A DNA stretch of 64,000 nt. Source: Nitrospira sp. GTDB lineage: Bacteria; Nitrospirota; Nitrospiria; Nitrospirales; Nitrospiraceae. The number at the start of each line of letters is the position of its first letter. Within the stretch, counting starts at the first letter, position 1. Below the pieces are notes generated by a model, which was not told the origin of the DNA, searched no databases, and worked only from the letters and a program-made list of their open reading frames with translations. Both the position numbers and the translations under genes were made by a program. Of the stretch, positions 1-8,071 are shown one piece after another. The stretch covers positions 2,396,179-2,460,178 of the forward strand of contig CP126121.1 of assembly GCA_030123625.1 (NCBI GenBank), given 5' to 3'.

Positions 1-1776
1 GTGGAAAAATTTCCCCTCCGGCTCATGGTCGCCATGGATGCGGATTTTGCCGACCTCTTCGAAGCGCGGGGTCGACAGCGGCCTCGTCGCGGATGGAAGC
101 TGAACACCGTTCGATCGAAGACCGGACTGGTGCTTGGATATAAAGGGCTCGATGAGATCGTCCGTCGGACTTCCATCAAATGCTCTCCGACGCCGAAGCG
201 GGTCACGTCCGATGGGTTGAAGATCGAGGCGAACATTCCTCCACACGCCGACATGGCGTGGGAGATCTCGATTTCCTGCGAAATCAAGCAACGGCGGAGT
301 CGGACGTTTCTCTCCTACGACCGTGCCCATGGGGAAGCCTTTCGCGCGTTACAGAAAGCCAAATCCTCCGATGCTCATATCTACACGTCGAATGAACAAT
401 TCAATCACTGGTTGAACCGGTCGATGGCCGATCTCCACATGTTGGTCTCGGAGACACCGCAGGGACTCTATCCCTATGCCGGCGTGCCCTGGTTCAGCGT
501 CCCGTTCGGGCGAGACGGGATTATTACCGCATTGCAAATGCTGTGGATGAATCCCGCTCTCGCCCGTGGCGTTCTCGGCTTTCTGGCCGCGACTCAGGCG
601 ACGGAGAATCGGCCGGAACAGGATGCGGAGGTCGGCAAGATTTTGCACGAGACGCGGCAGGGCGAGATGGCGGCACTCGGGGAAATTCCGTTCGGCAGAT
701 ACTACGGGAGTGTCGACGCCACGCCGTTGTTCATCGTGCTGGCGGGCGCATATTACGAACGGAGCGGCGATCGCGGATTTCTTACGGCGCTCTGGCCGCA
801 CATTCAGCTGGCCCTGCAGTGGATCGATCAGTACGGCGATCCGACCGGTATGGGTTTCACGACCTACGCTCGGCGGACCGACAAGGGACTGGTGCATCAA
901 GGATGGAAGGACTCTCACGATGCCGTTTTCCATGCCGACGGGACGGCTGCCGAAGGGCCGATTGCGCTCTGCGAGGTCCAGGCGTACGTCTATCGAGCCA
1001 AACGAACGGCGGCGGACCTGGCTCGGATTTTGGGGGATTCCGATCACGCCGATCGATTGCTGAAAGAAGCGGACTCACTTCGCGATCGATTCGAGCGGGC
1101 GTTCTGGTGCAAGGAACTGGACTCGTATGCCCTTGCGTTGGACGGGAAGGGACGGCCTTGCCGCGTACGTTCCTCAAACGCCGGCCATTGTCTCTACGGC
1201 GGCATTGCCGAGAAGGAGCGCGGGGTACGTACGGCACGCGCACTGTTGAGCGAAGGGTGTTTCAGCGGATGGGGTATCCGCACGATCGCGACCTCTGAGG
1301 CACGGTACAACCCGATGTCCTACCATAACGGGTCGGTGTGGCCTCACGATAACGCCATCATCGCGGCCGGCATGGCGGCGTACGGCTATAAGCAAGGAGC
1401 GATGAAGGTCTTGACGGGTATCTTCGACGCCAGCCTCTTTATCGAACTCCATCGGCTGCCCGAATTGTTCTGTGGATTTTCTCGGCGGGCGGGGGAAAGC
1501 CCCACGCTCTATCCGACGGCCTGTTCACCGCAAGCGTGGGCGGCCGGTGCCGGCTTCCTGCTGCTCCAAGCCTGTCTGGGCTTACGAATCGACGCCCCGC
1601 ATCGTCTGGTGAGTTTCGATCGTCCCGTGTTGCCGCCTTTCCTTGAACGGGTCGAGATTCGGAATCTCTCCGTCGGAACCGCCCGTCTCGACCTCGTGCT
1701 TGACCGCCATGAGAATGAAGTCGCCTTGAGAGCGGCCCGCCGCGTCGGCGAGGTGGAAGTCGTGCTTACCATGTAA
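1..1776 (+). CDS. Amylo-alpha-1,6-glucosidase (bacterial glycogen debranching enzyme), 5' end outside the window
   Basis: This encodes 591 residues that end in a normal TAA. The bulk matches the (alpha/alpha)6-barrel catalytic domain of bacterial GDE/amylo-1,6-glucosidases: the segments PWFSVPFGRDG, YGSVDATPLF, QGWKDSHDAV, SYHNGSVWPHDNA and PTACSPQAWA are typical of the family. It would hydrolyse alpha-1,6 branch points of glycogen-like glucans or related oligosaccharides in the cytoplasm. The first 100 residues look like the end of the beta-rich N-terminal domain, and relatives are about 700 aa, so I think the true start lies left of the window; the GTG at base 1 is only the edge. It converges with the hybrid kinase 58 bp downstream. 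Confidence 0.85.
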   Translation: MEKFPLRLMVAMDADFADLFEARGRQRPRRGWKLNTVRSKTGLVLGYKGLDEIVRRTSIKCSPTPKRVTSDGLKIEANIPPHADMAWEISISCEIKQRRSRTFLSYDRAHGEAFRALQKAKSSDAHIYTSNEQFNHWLNRSMADLHMLVSETPQGLYPYAGVPWFSVPFGRDGIITALQMLWMNPALARGVLGFLAATQATENRPEQDAEVGKILHETRQGEMAALGEIPFGRYYGSVDATPLFIVLAGAYYERSGDRGFLTALWPHIQLALQWIDQYGDPTGMGFTTYARRTDKGLVHQGWKDSHDAVFHADGTAAEGPIALCEVQAYVYRAKRTAADLARILGDSDHADRLLKEADSLRDRFERAFWCKELDSYALALDGKGRPCRVRSSNAGHCLYGGIAEKERGVRTARALLSEGCFSGWGIRTIATSEARYNPMSYHNGSVWPHDNAIIAAGMAAYGYKQGAMKVLTGIFDASLFIELHRLPELFCGFSRRAGESPTLYPTACSPQAWAAGAGFLLLQACLGLRIDAPHRLVSFDRPVLPPFLERVEIRNLSVGTARLDLVLDRHENEVALRAARRVGEVEVVLTM

Positions 1777-1834
1777 ATGGCTTCGAAATCCCGTTCGCGA
1801 TGAGTTCTTCGATGAGCTCGACAAGCTCAACGGA

Positions 1835-4800
1835 TTATCGCGGTACTTGAAGCGTAGCGGCTGGAGGTTCACGTAATCGTTCATCGCGGCATTTGACGAT
1901 CATGGCGATGAGCTCTTCCGCGGCCCATTCCTTGGACAACAGCGTCTCGGCACCCGCTGAAACCATCTCGCGTTTCATGTGCTCTTCCGTGTGGACAGAA
2001 AGCCCGATCACCACCGTCTGCGGATGAAGTGTTTTGAAGCGCTTCGTCGCTTCGATGCCGTCCATGTCTGGCAGATTGATGTCCGTGACGACCACGTCGG
2101 GGACCAAGTTCGCAGCCAGCATCAGCGCTTCCTCGCACGTGCCTGCCTCGCCGACGACGCGGATTCGATCGTCCGAGGCCAAGAGATCCCGCAACCCCTG
2201 ACGCACCGGCTTGTGGTCGTCCACCAGAAGAACACGGATGACCGCTTGCTTCGGAAGTGCTGAGTGCTGAGTCCTGAGTGCCGAGCTTTGCATTTCCGGC
2301 AACTTAGGACTCAGCACTTTTGTCTCAGCACTCTTTGTCAACGGCAGCCTCAGTGTGACCGTCGTGCCTTGACCAGGCCGAGATTCCACATCGACTCGGC
2401 CGCCCATCGCTCGAAAACGTTCCCGCACGCTGATGAGTCCCAGATGGCCGGGCTGAGCGGAGCGTTGCAATGCATCCGGACTCAATCCCTTGCCGTGATC
2501 CGTCACGGCAACCCGCAAGGAGTTATCCTGGTCCGGCGTCACGGTCACCGTCGCCTGGTCGACACCCGCGTGTTTCATCACGTTGAACAGCAGCTCGCGC
2601 ACCGCTTGAAACACCACGACCGACTGTTCTTCAGGCAACGGGATGGAGGCACAATCCACCTGCACATCCACCTTGAACCCGTCCTTTGCAAATCGCTCAG
2701 CCAGCCACTTCAGCGCGATGGGCAAACCGGAATCTTCGAGCGACGGAGGACTCAGCTCGGCGATCAGGGTGCGCGTATAGGTCAACGCCTCTTGAAACAC
2801 CTTGCCCAAATCCTGCAAGAGGCCCGTGCTTGCCGGATTGGGTGGAACCTGCTTCTCCAGCATGCCGGTTTTCATCTGGCCCACGACGAGCATCTGCGCC
2901 AGATAGTCATGCAGCTCACGGGCCAGCTTACGACGCTCCTGTTGCTCGGTCAGGCTCAGTTGCGAGGTCATCTTCATCAACCGAGCTTGCGTCGCCAGCA
3001 ACTCTTCAGTCCGCTCTTGCACGCGGGTCCCCAGCTCATCCTTCCACCGGCGCAGTTCCTCTTCCTGCCGTTTGCGGTCGGTGATGTCGCGCGCCACCTT
3101 GGACGCCCCGATAATTCGACCTTCGTCATCCTTGATGGGGGACACGGTCAGGGAGATATCCAACAATGTGCCGTCCTTGCGGCGCCGAACGGTCTCATAA
3201 TGCTCGATCGACTCTCCGCGCCTGATGCGGGCGAGGATTTCCGGCTCTTCATTCATGCGTTCCAATGGCATGAGCATCGTGACCGACCGACCGATCGCCT
3301 CCTGCTCGGTGTAACCGAACAGGCGTTCGGCTCCGCGATTCCAACTCATAATGATACCGTTCAGATCTTTACTGATGATGGCGTCGTCGGAATACGTCAC
3401 GATCGCAGCCAAGCGCGCTTGCGCCTGCTGGGCCTCGCGCAGGTCGGTAATGTCGGTATTCGTGCCGAACCAGCGGGTAATGTTGCCGTCGGCGTCTCGG
3501 ATCGGCACCGCTCTGGAAAGGAACCATCGATATTGTCCGTCGCGTCCCCGCAACGGGAACGTATCCTCCCAAATTTCACCGGTATCCCATGACCGTTGAA
3601 TGCGGGCGACGACACGATCGACATGATCCGGATGATGAACCGCTTTCCACCCCCATCCCTGCATCTGCTCCAACGTCGTGCCTGTGTAGTCGAACCAGCG
3701 TCGGTTGTACCAGAAGATCCAGCCCTTGGGGTCCGCCATCCAGGCGAACTGCAACAGGTTGTCCGCCATGTCGCGGAACCGGGCTTCGCTGTCCTTCAGT
3801 GCCTCTTCATACCGTTGACGTTCGGAGAGATCGTAAAAATGGCACACCACGCCCCACCGTCCGTCGGGCAGCATGAGACGTTCGATTTTCCAATCATATG
3901 ATTCCACTTCACCGCTGTCGCGTCGCCGCTCGACGGTGGCGGGTGCATGGTACGGCTCACCGGTTTCCAACGTGTGTCGGAACAGACCGATGGCCTCGCC
4001 GGAGAACGGTTCCGGCCAAATATGACGCAGGACATCGGCAAAATCCCGCCCCAGCAGAGGCCGGACATTTTGAAACACCTTCCGGGCTCCGGCACTCACC
4101 TGGACCAGGCGAAAGTCCGCGTTGACCACGTACACCCCGAAAGGGGACTGTTCGACGAGATGGCGGAACGTATCGCGAGCCGCGCGCAGATCTTGCTCCA
4201 CCCGCTCGCTCTCGGTGATATCGCGATTCGTCTCCAACACGTAGAAGCGGCCGTCGGCGTCGACAATCAGCTGATGACGGGCGGAGACAATGACCTCCCG
4301 GCCGTCCTTGGTGCGATGACGGAGCTCTCCCTCCCATCGACTGTGCCGGCGCAGGGCAGATTCGATGTCGGGCCATGGAACCGGATGGATGGTCTGGAGC
4401 AACTCATGAGCGGCGCGACCGACGGCTTCGCTCTCGGTGAACCCGTAGAGTTCTTCTGCGCCTCGATTCCAGCTCACGATCGTGCCGTCGAGCCGCCACA
4501 CGAGAATGGCGTCGTGAGAGAGTCGCAATAATTGCGCCTGCCGCGCCATCGCCTCTTCCGCCTGCTTGCGCGCCGTGATGTCTCGTTTCACCTCGGCGTA
4601 ACACAGGACTTCTCTTTTGTCGTCGTAAATGCCGAAGGCCGACAGGGCGATATCGATCCATCGCCCGTCTTTCCGACGCGATCGCACCTCTCCCTGGAAA
4701 CGTCCGGTCTCGGTCAATTCCTTCGCCATTCTTTGGAAGACCTCTTCTCCAAGATGGAGAGCCGGTGTCCGGCCGATCAAATCCTCGTCCGAGTAGCCCA

Positions 4801-4942
4801 GCATGATGCGATGCGCCGGATTTTGTTCGATGTACGTGGCCTCCCTGTCGATGATCGCAATGCCGTCGGTTGCATTGGCGAAGATTGCGCGGTAGGGCGC
4901 GAGGTTGGCACCCGGCGGACGAGGATTGGAAGAGGGTGACAT
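1835..4942 (-). CDS. Hybrid sensor histidine kinase with five PAS domains and C-terminal receiver
   Basis: A 1035-residue protein with no membrane segment, so probably cytoplasmic. Five PAS/PAC units run from about residue 15 to 650 (several with GRDxxDxxR-like turns and WNRGAEELYG-type cores). Then come a HisKA_3 dimerisation/phosphoacceptor helix (RKLARELHDYLAQML, NarX/DegS type), an HATPase_c domain (VTDHGKGL, HLGLISVRERF), and a receiver domain starting IRVLLVDDHKPVRQGL with phosphoacceptor Asp in VVTDINLPDMDG. The receiver resembles NarL/FixJ receivers but no HTH follows, so output passes to another protein. The linker before the receiver is short and encoded by an unusual hairpin repeat (2263-2318). 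The signal is unknown; multiple PAS domains suggest redox or small-molecule sensing. Confidence 0.9.
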   Translation of the reverse strand: MSPSSNPRPPGANLAPYRAIFANATDGIAIIDREATYIEQNPAHRIMLGYSDEDLIGRTPALHLGEEVFQRMAKELTETGRFQGEVRSRRKDGRWIDIALSAFGIYDDKREVLCYAEVKRDITARKQAEEAMARQAQLLRLSHDAILVWRLDGTIVSWNRGAEELYGFTESEAVGRAAHELLQTIHPVPWPDIESALRRHSRWEGELRHRTKDGREVIVSARHQLIVDADGRFYVLETNRDITESERVEQDLRAARDTFRHLVEQSPFGVYVVNADFRLVQVSAGARKVFQNVRPLLGRDFADVLRHIWPEPFSGEAIGLFRHTLETGEPYHAPATVERRRDSGEVESYDWKIERLMLPDGRWGVVCHFYDLSERQRYEEALKDSEARFRDMADNLLQFAWMADPKGWIFWYNRRWFDYTGTTLEQMQGWGWKAVHHPDHVDRVVARIQRSWDTGEIWEDTFPLRGRDGQYRWFLSRAVPIRDADGNITRWFGTNTDITDLREAQQAQARLAAIVTYSDDAIISKDLNGIIMSWNRGAERLFGYTEQEAIGRSVTMLMPLERMNEEPEILARIRRGESIEHYETVRRRKDGTLLDISLTVSPIKDDEGRIIGASKVARDITDRKRQEEELRRWKDELGTRVQERTEELLATQARLMKMTSQLSLTEQQERRKLARELHDYLAQMLVVGQMKTGMLEKQVPPNPASTGLLQDLGKVFQEALTYTRTLIAELSPPSLEDSGLPIALKWLAERFAKDGFKVDVQVDCASIPLPEEQSVVVFQAVRELLFNVMKHAGVDQATVTVTPDQDNSLRVAVTDHGKGLSPDALQRSAQPGHLGLISVRERFRAMGGRVDVESRPGQGTTVTLRLPLTKSAETKVLSPKLPEMQSSALRTQHSALPKQAVIRVLLVDDHKPVRQGLRDLLASDDRIRVVGEAGTCEEALMLAANLVPDVVVTDINLPDMDGIEATKRFKTLHPQTVVIGLSVHTEEHMKREMVSAGAETLLSKEWAAEELIAMIVKCRDERLREPPAATLQVPR
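2263..2318. repeat. Inverted repeat inside the hybrid kinase gene, at the kinase-receiver linker
   Basis: AGTGCTGAGTCCT at 2263-2275 is repeated as its exact complement AGGACTCAGCACT at 2306-2318 (13-bp arms, 30-nt loop). A further partial GTGCTGA/CTCAGCAC pair flanks each arm (2256-2262 and 2324-2333). In the protein this is the stretch between HATPase and receiver, rich in S, L and Q. It looks like an inserted intergenic-type repeat that stayed in frame. Confidence 0.7.
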
Positions 4943-5049
4943 GGGCTTCTTTGACCTTACGATCTTATGAAGTCCCCTAATCTCTTACGGCATGCTTTGG
5001 GGAAAGATCAATACCGTATTACGGAGCGATTGATTCTCGCCCGGCTCCT

Positions 5050-5226
5050 TTACGATTTTGGGATGGCATTGACCGATGTGGTCAACTGTCTGAGTTCGTC
5101 CAAATAATAGATGATCAGGTGACGCTCGTCCTCGCTTAACGGTTCATCACCGGTCGCCATGTGAAGTGAAAGGAGTTTCTCGCATGACCGCGCGAAGTCT
5201 CGAACCTCTTTCCGCAGCGGAATCAT
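5050..5226 (-). CDS. Small uncharacterised protein, 58 aa
   Basis: Read on the minus strand: start ATG at 5226, an ideal AGGAGG Shine-Dalgarno seven bases upstream, stop TAA at 5050. The protein begins MIPLRKEVRDFARSCEKLL and ends NAIPKS; it is charged, predicted helical, and has no signal peptide or membrane segment. The middle (GDEPLSEDERHLIIYYLDEL) is acidic. I do not recognise a family. It lies between the start of the hybrid kinase (same strand, 107 bp further on) and the divergent Crp-like genes, so it could be the first gene of the kinase transcript. Support rests on the ribosome binding site and amino-acid composition. Confidence 0.6.
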   Translation of the reverse strand: MIPLRKEVRDFARSCEKLLSLHMATGDEPLSEDERHLIIYYLDELRQLTTSVNAIPKS

Positions 5227-5670
5227 TGGTTTCCTCCTGATCAGAGAATCCAGGCCTGTCCCGCCTTGTTGCCTCGACCGCCGTTACATCAATACTCTCG
5301 TTGTGAAGGATAGGTATTTTTATAGGGCCTTACCCCGGGGGTTGCCATACTACTCTTATTGTCCCGCGAGAGTCTGTCGCCTAGGCGACAAAAGACACCC
5401 CTATGCACCGGCCACTGAAACGTACCCCGATGACGGGAACGGTATTCTTCAAAGATGTCTATTGTGAATTAAGAAAGCCTATCAATCGATCCGCTTGGCT
5501 AATCTGCTTGGCAGATAAATTCAAGTTTTATGGAGTCAATCACCGTCGGCATGACGCAAGAATAATTAGTTCATGTCACGACTTCATGTGGGAATGAACA
5601 ATGTCTGCCAGACGACAGAATCCACGAACGTTCTGGGCTATTCTCGCCGTTCTGCAAGGGAGAAGCCTTA
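5227..5670. other. Intergenic region upstream of the Crp/Fnr-like pair
   Basis: 444 bp between the divergent 58-aa ORF and the first Crp-like gene. It holds one clear 16-bp palindrome (5375-5390) and otherwise A/T-rich sequence (5440-5600) suited to promoters. I see no convincing further gene: open frames here lack ribosome binding sites and recognisable composition. Confidence 0.5.
5375..5390. promoter_or_regulatory. Perfect 16-bp palindrome, candidate operator
   Basis: TGTCGCCTAGGCGACA reads the same on both strands. It lies about 280 bp upstream of the first Crp/Fnr-like gene and 150 bp upstream of the 58-aa ORF. Related CCTAGG-centred sites occur at 7944-7959, 27879-27894 and, weakly, 34325-34340. 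It has the size and symmetry of a dimeric HTH regulator site; which protein binds is unknown. Confidence 0.5.
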
Positions 5671-6396
5671 GTGGATGTCGCGCGATATGCCCGGAACAAT
5701 TCGGTATTGCAATACATTCCGCTCGACGACTTCTCCAAGCTCATCCCGCACATGCAAATTCGGGAGGTCGATGCCAAAGAAGTGCTGCACCAGGCCGGTG
5801 AGCCCGTTCGGTTCATCTACTTTCCCATCACGGCCCTCATGTCCATGCTCATGCCGACTTCGGACGGCTCGACGGTGGAGTTGACCATGGTCGGGCGTGA
5901 AGGCTTCACCGGCATGAGCGCCCTTCTGAACAACGTGGCGACCCGCGAGCATGGCGCATTGACGAAAGTCATGACCGTTATTCCGGGGTCGGTGGTTCGA
6001 ATGAAGAGCGAGGCGTTTATCACCGCCGCCGATTCGAGCTTGTCGGTCGCTCGCTCCTTGCACCGATATTTGAGTCTGCTGTTCATTGAACTGGCGCTCT
6101 CGGTGACATGCAATCGACTGCATTCTTTGGAGCAGCGATGCGCGCGCTGGTTGTTGACCGCGATGGATAAAAGCGGCACGACAGAAATCCCGGTGACCCA
6201 GGAAATGCTGGCGGGCATTTTGGGCGTGTATCGCCAGAGCATCGTGCAGGTCCTCAATGATTTCGAAACGGCGGGATTGATTCAGCGCGGTCGGGGAGCC
6301 ATCCGGGTAGAAACTCGGGAGCGTCTGGTGGCGATCGTCTGTGAATGCTACCTCATCGGAAGAAAAAGAACCTTGGGGCGCCAGGCCGGTACGTAA
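5671..6396 (+). CDS. Crp/Fnr-family transcriptional regulator (first of a tandem pair)
   Basis: 241 residues: an N-terminal cyclic-nucleotide-binding-like beta-roll (about 10-130) and a C-terminal winged helix (about 160-225; recognition region VTQEMLAGILGVYRQSIVQVL). The usual cAMP pocket signature (R-S/T pair) is not visible and there is no N-terminal Cys cluster, so neither a cAMP nor an Fnr iron-sulphur sensor is supported. The start is a GTG with GGGAG eight bases upstream. It belongs to the Crp-like type in which SLEQRCARWLL precedes the HTH. The second paralogue begins 67 bp downstream on the same strand; both may share a promoter. Target genes are unknown. Confidence 0.85.
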   Translation: MDVARYARNNSVLQYIPLDDFSKLIPHMQIREVDAKEVLHQAGEPVRFIYFPITALMSMLMPTSDGSTVELTMVGREGFTGMSALLNNVATREHGALTKVMTVIPGSVVRMKSEAFITAADSSLSVARSLHRYLSLLFIELALSVTCNRLHSLEQRCARWLLTAMDKSGTTEIPVTQEMLAGILGVYRQSIVQVLNDFETAGLIQRGRGAIRVETRERLVAIVCECYLIGRKRTLGRQAGT

Positions 6397-6463
6397 AGTT
6401 TCTCCTCCTCACCTGGGGCATACCCTAGTAAAAGCTCTCTCTCATGTTGTACGCTCTTGTGCC

Positions 6464-7183
6464 ATGACTTCGGAATTCGACCGGCATCAGCTCCTGACCA
6501 TGCTTCCTGTCGCCGAAAAGCAGACGTTGAGTCCGCACGTCAAACTCATCATGCTGTATACGAAAGAGGAACTGAACCTCGTCGGCAGTCCGTTGCGGCG
6601 CCTGTACTTTCCGCTTGACGCCGCCATCAGCGTGATGGATATGGAGCAAAGCGGCCGTGTGCTTGAGGTGGCGGTCGTCGGAAAGGAAGGGTGTTTCTGT
6701 CCGGATGTGTTGAACGGAGTGACGGCTTCACCCACGCATACCATCGTGCAGATCGGCGGCGCGAGCTTGTGTGTGGATACGGCCGTACTCGCCGGCCTGC
6801 TTCCCGCCTTGCCCGTATTTACCAGGATGGTTCGGCGTTGTAGCGCCCTGCTGTTCCGCCATGCGGTGATTTCCGTCGGCTGCAGTCAATGGCACTCCGT
6901 CGAGCAACGGTTGGCTCGGTGGCTGTTGGCGCACCATTATCGGACAGGCGAGATCGTGTTCCCGTTCACCCATGAATTCCTTGCCGATCAACTGGGATCC
7001 CAACGGGTCACGGTGACGGAAGCGCTGTCGGCGTTTCAACGCAACGACATGGTCCGGTATAGCTACGGTAAAGTGGAATTGGTCAACATTGGAAAACTGA
7101 AAGATGTGAGCTGTGAGTGTTATGAGCTTGCTACGCAAGCCATTGAAGACTATCTCCTCGATATTCGGTCTTATAAGATGTGA
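6464..7183 (+). CDS. Crp/Fnr-family transcriptional regulator (second of a tandem pair)
   Basis: 239 residues from ATG 6464, a start that matches the length of the upstream paralogue (241 aa); the frame is open further upstream but that part would overlap the first gene. Layout is the same: beta-roll, long dimer helix, HTH with FTHEFLADQLGSQRVTVTEAL. The segment HSVEQRLARWLL aligns with the same region of the first gene, but the rest has diverged (LEVAVVGKEGCFCPDV versus TVELTMVGREGFTGMS), so the duplication is old. The cysteine-containing GCFCPD turn is peculiar to this copy. Ligand and targets are unknown. Confidence 0.85.
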   Translation: MTSEFDRHQLLTMLPVAEKQTLSPHVKLIMLYTKEELNLVGSPLRRLYFPLDAAISVMDMEQSGRVLEVAVVGKEGCFCPDVLNGVTASPTHTIVQIGGASLCVDTAVLAGLLPALPVFTRMVRRCSALLFRHAVISVGCSQWHSVEQRLARWLLAHHYRTGEIVFPFTHEFLADQLGSQRVTVTEALSAFQRNDMVRYSYGKVELVNIGKLKDVSCECYELATQAIEDYLLDIRSYKM

Positions 7184-7233
7184 TCGTTTTTTACTAACGG
7201 TCTGTCGACCATCAGTGCAGTTATAAGAGCAGT

Positions 7234-7278
7234 CCCGGCGACGCGCGCGCGTCGCCGGGTGCCTGCCGTTACGGCAGG
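7234..7278 (+). terminator. Two stem-loops downstream of the Crp-like pair
   Basis: A perfect 26-bp GC-only palindrome (7234-7259; arms CCCGGCGAC/GTCGCCGGG) is followed by a second hairpin, CCTGCCG-TTA-CGGCAGG (7262-7278). They lie 50-95 bp after the second regulator and before the convergent DUF1328 gene. No U-tract follows on either strand, so a bidirectional or Rho-assisted 3' end is only a likely reading. Confidence 0.5.
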
Positions 7279-7327
7279 GAAGGACTACACCACGACAATA
7301 TTCTCGGCGCCATCTTATTCCATATTG

Positions 7328-7492
7328 TCAGGCAACCGGCTTCCGACCGGTGAAGAAGCCGATCAGCGCCAAGATGATAAAAATAACGAACAACGCATAC
7401 GCAATGCTCGTTGCTGTCCCGGCGACTCCCGATAATCCGAGCACGCCCGCGATAATCGCGATGACCAAGAATGTAACCGCCCAGCTCAGCAT
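7328..7492 (-). CDS. DUF1328 family small membrane protein, 54 aa
   Basis: Minus-strand ATG at 7492 with AGGAGG upstream, stop at 7328. The protein begins [20 protein letters not shown] and ends FFTGRKPVA; it has two membrane helices separated by a short [10 protein letters not shown] turn, the standard DUF1328 (YtjA) pattern and length. Members are inner-membrane proteins of unknown biochemical role, often near stress genes; here the CsbD stress protein is the next gene upstream (7589-7813). Confidence 0.85.
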   Translation of the reverse strand: MLSWAVTFLVIAIIAGVLGLSGVAGTATSIAYALFVIFIILALIGFFTGRKPVA

Positions 7493-7588
7493 AGTAGCCT
7501 CCTCGGTTCAGTACTGATTGACCTTCGACGGTATTGTCATTATTGGTCAACCCGACTTTTAGGGCCTTCAAATCAGGACGGACCGACC

Positions 7589-7813
7589 TTATCTCTGCGG
7601 TCCGGACTGGGCGGTACTCTGCTTCTCAAACCAGTCCTTCGTCCACTTCATGACCTCTTCCTTCTTGTCACCGTAACGCTCCTGCACTCGCCCGATAAAC
7701 TTGTCATAGTTCCCTTCGGCCTCCGTCATATCGTCATCCGTCAGCTTGCCCCACTGACGTTTGGCTTCTCCCTTGAACTGAGCCCACTTCCCTTTAAATT
7801 GCTCTGCATTCAT
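7589..7813 (-). CDS. CsbD family stress protein
   Basis: 74 residues from the ATG at 7813, chosen because GAGGAG sits seven to eight bases upstream; an in-frame start 33 bases earlier is possible but lacks a site. The sequence MNAEQFKGKWAQFKGEAKRQ and the following DDDMTEAEGNYDKFIGRVQE are diagnostic of CsbD. CsbD proteins are small hydrophilic helical proteins induced by general stress; no enzymatic role is known. A CCTAGG palindrome lies 131 bp upstream (7944-7959). Confidence 0.9.
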   Translation of the reverse strand: MNAEQFKGKWAQFKGEAKRQWGKLTDDDMTEAEGNYDKFIGRVQERYGDKKEEVMKWTKDWFEKQSTAQSGPQR

Positions 7814-7943
7814 GTCTCGCTCCTCTCTTGTTATCCGATTGATCAACCTATCGGCACTATGACTGTGAACAATGACACATCTTATGAAGTGAGCTTTCTT
7901 CTTCCAGCTCCACCAATGCTATTTAACTCTTAGGACATTCCCA

Positions 7944-7959
7944 GGTCACCTAGGTAATT
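7944..7959. promoter_or_regulatory. CCTAGG-centred imperfect palindrome upstream of csbD
   Basis: GGTCACCTAGGTAATT; one half-site (GTCACC) matches the TGTCGCC half of the palindrome at 5375, and its complement (AATTACCTAGGTGACC) closely matches the site at 27879. It is placed upstream of the minus-strand csbD gene. Candidate operator only. Confidence 0.35.
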
Positions 7960-8071
7960 CCCTGGGTTCATCTATGCCGCCGAATCCGGAGCGGTACGTA
8001 TGACTCCGATGGGCGGTCGATTCGGGGTGAGCTTTCGGAAGCGGGATGATCGGCGTCGATCCGCCCTCTCC

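Noticed and set aside
2264-3592. Plus-strand open frame of 442 codons opposite the hybrid kinase
   Set aside because: Antisense shadow of well-supported PAS and kinase domains; composition is Arg/His-rich and there is no start signal.
5403-5597. 64-codon plus-strand frame upstream of the first Crp-like gene
   Set aside because: No ribosome binding site and no resemblance to a known protein; more likely part of the promoter region.
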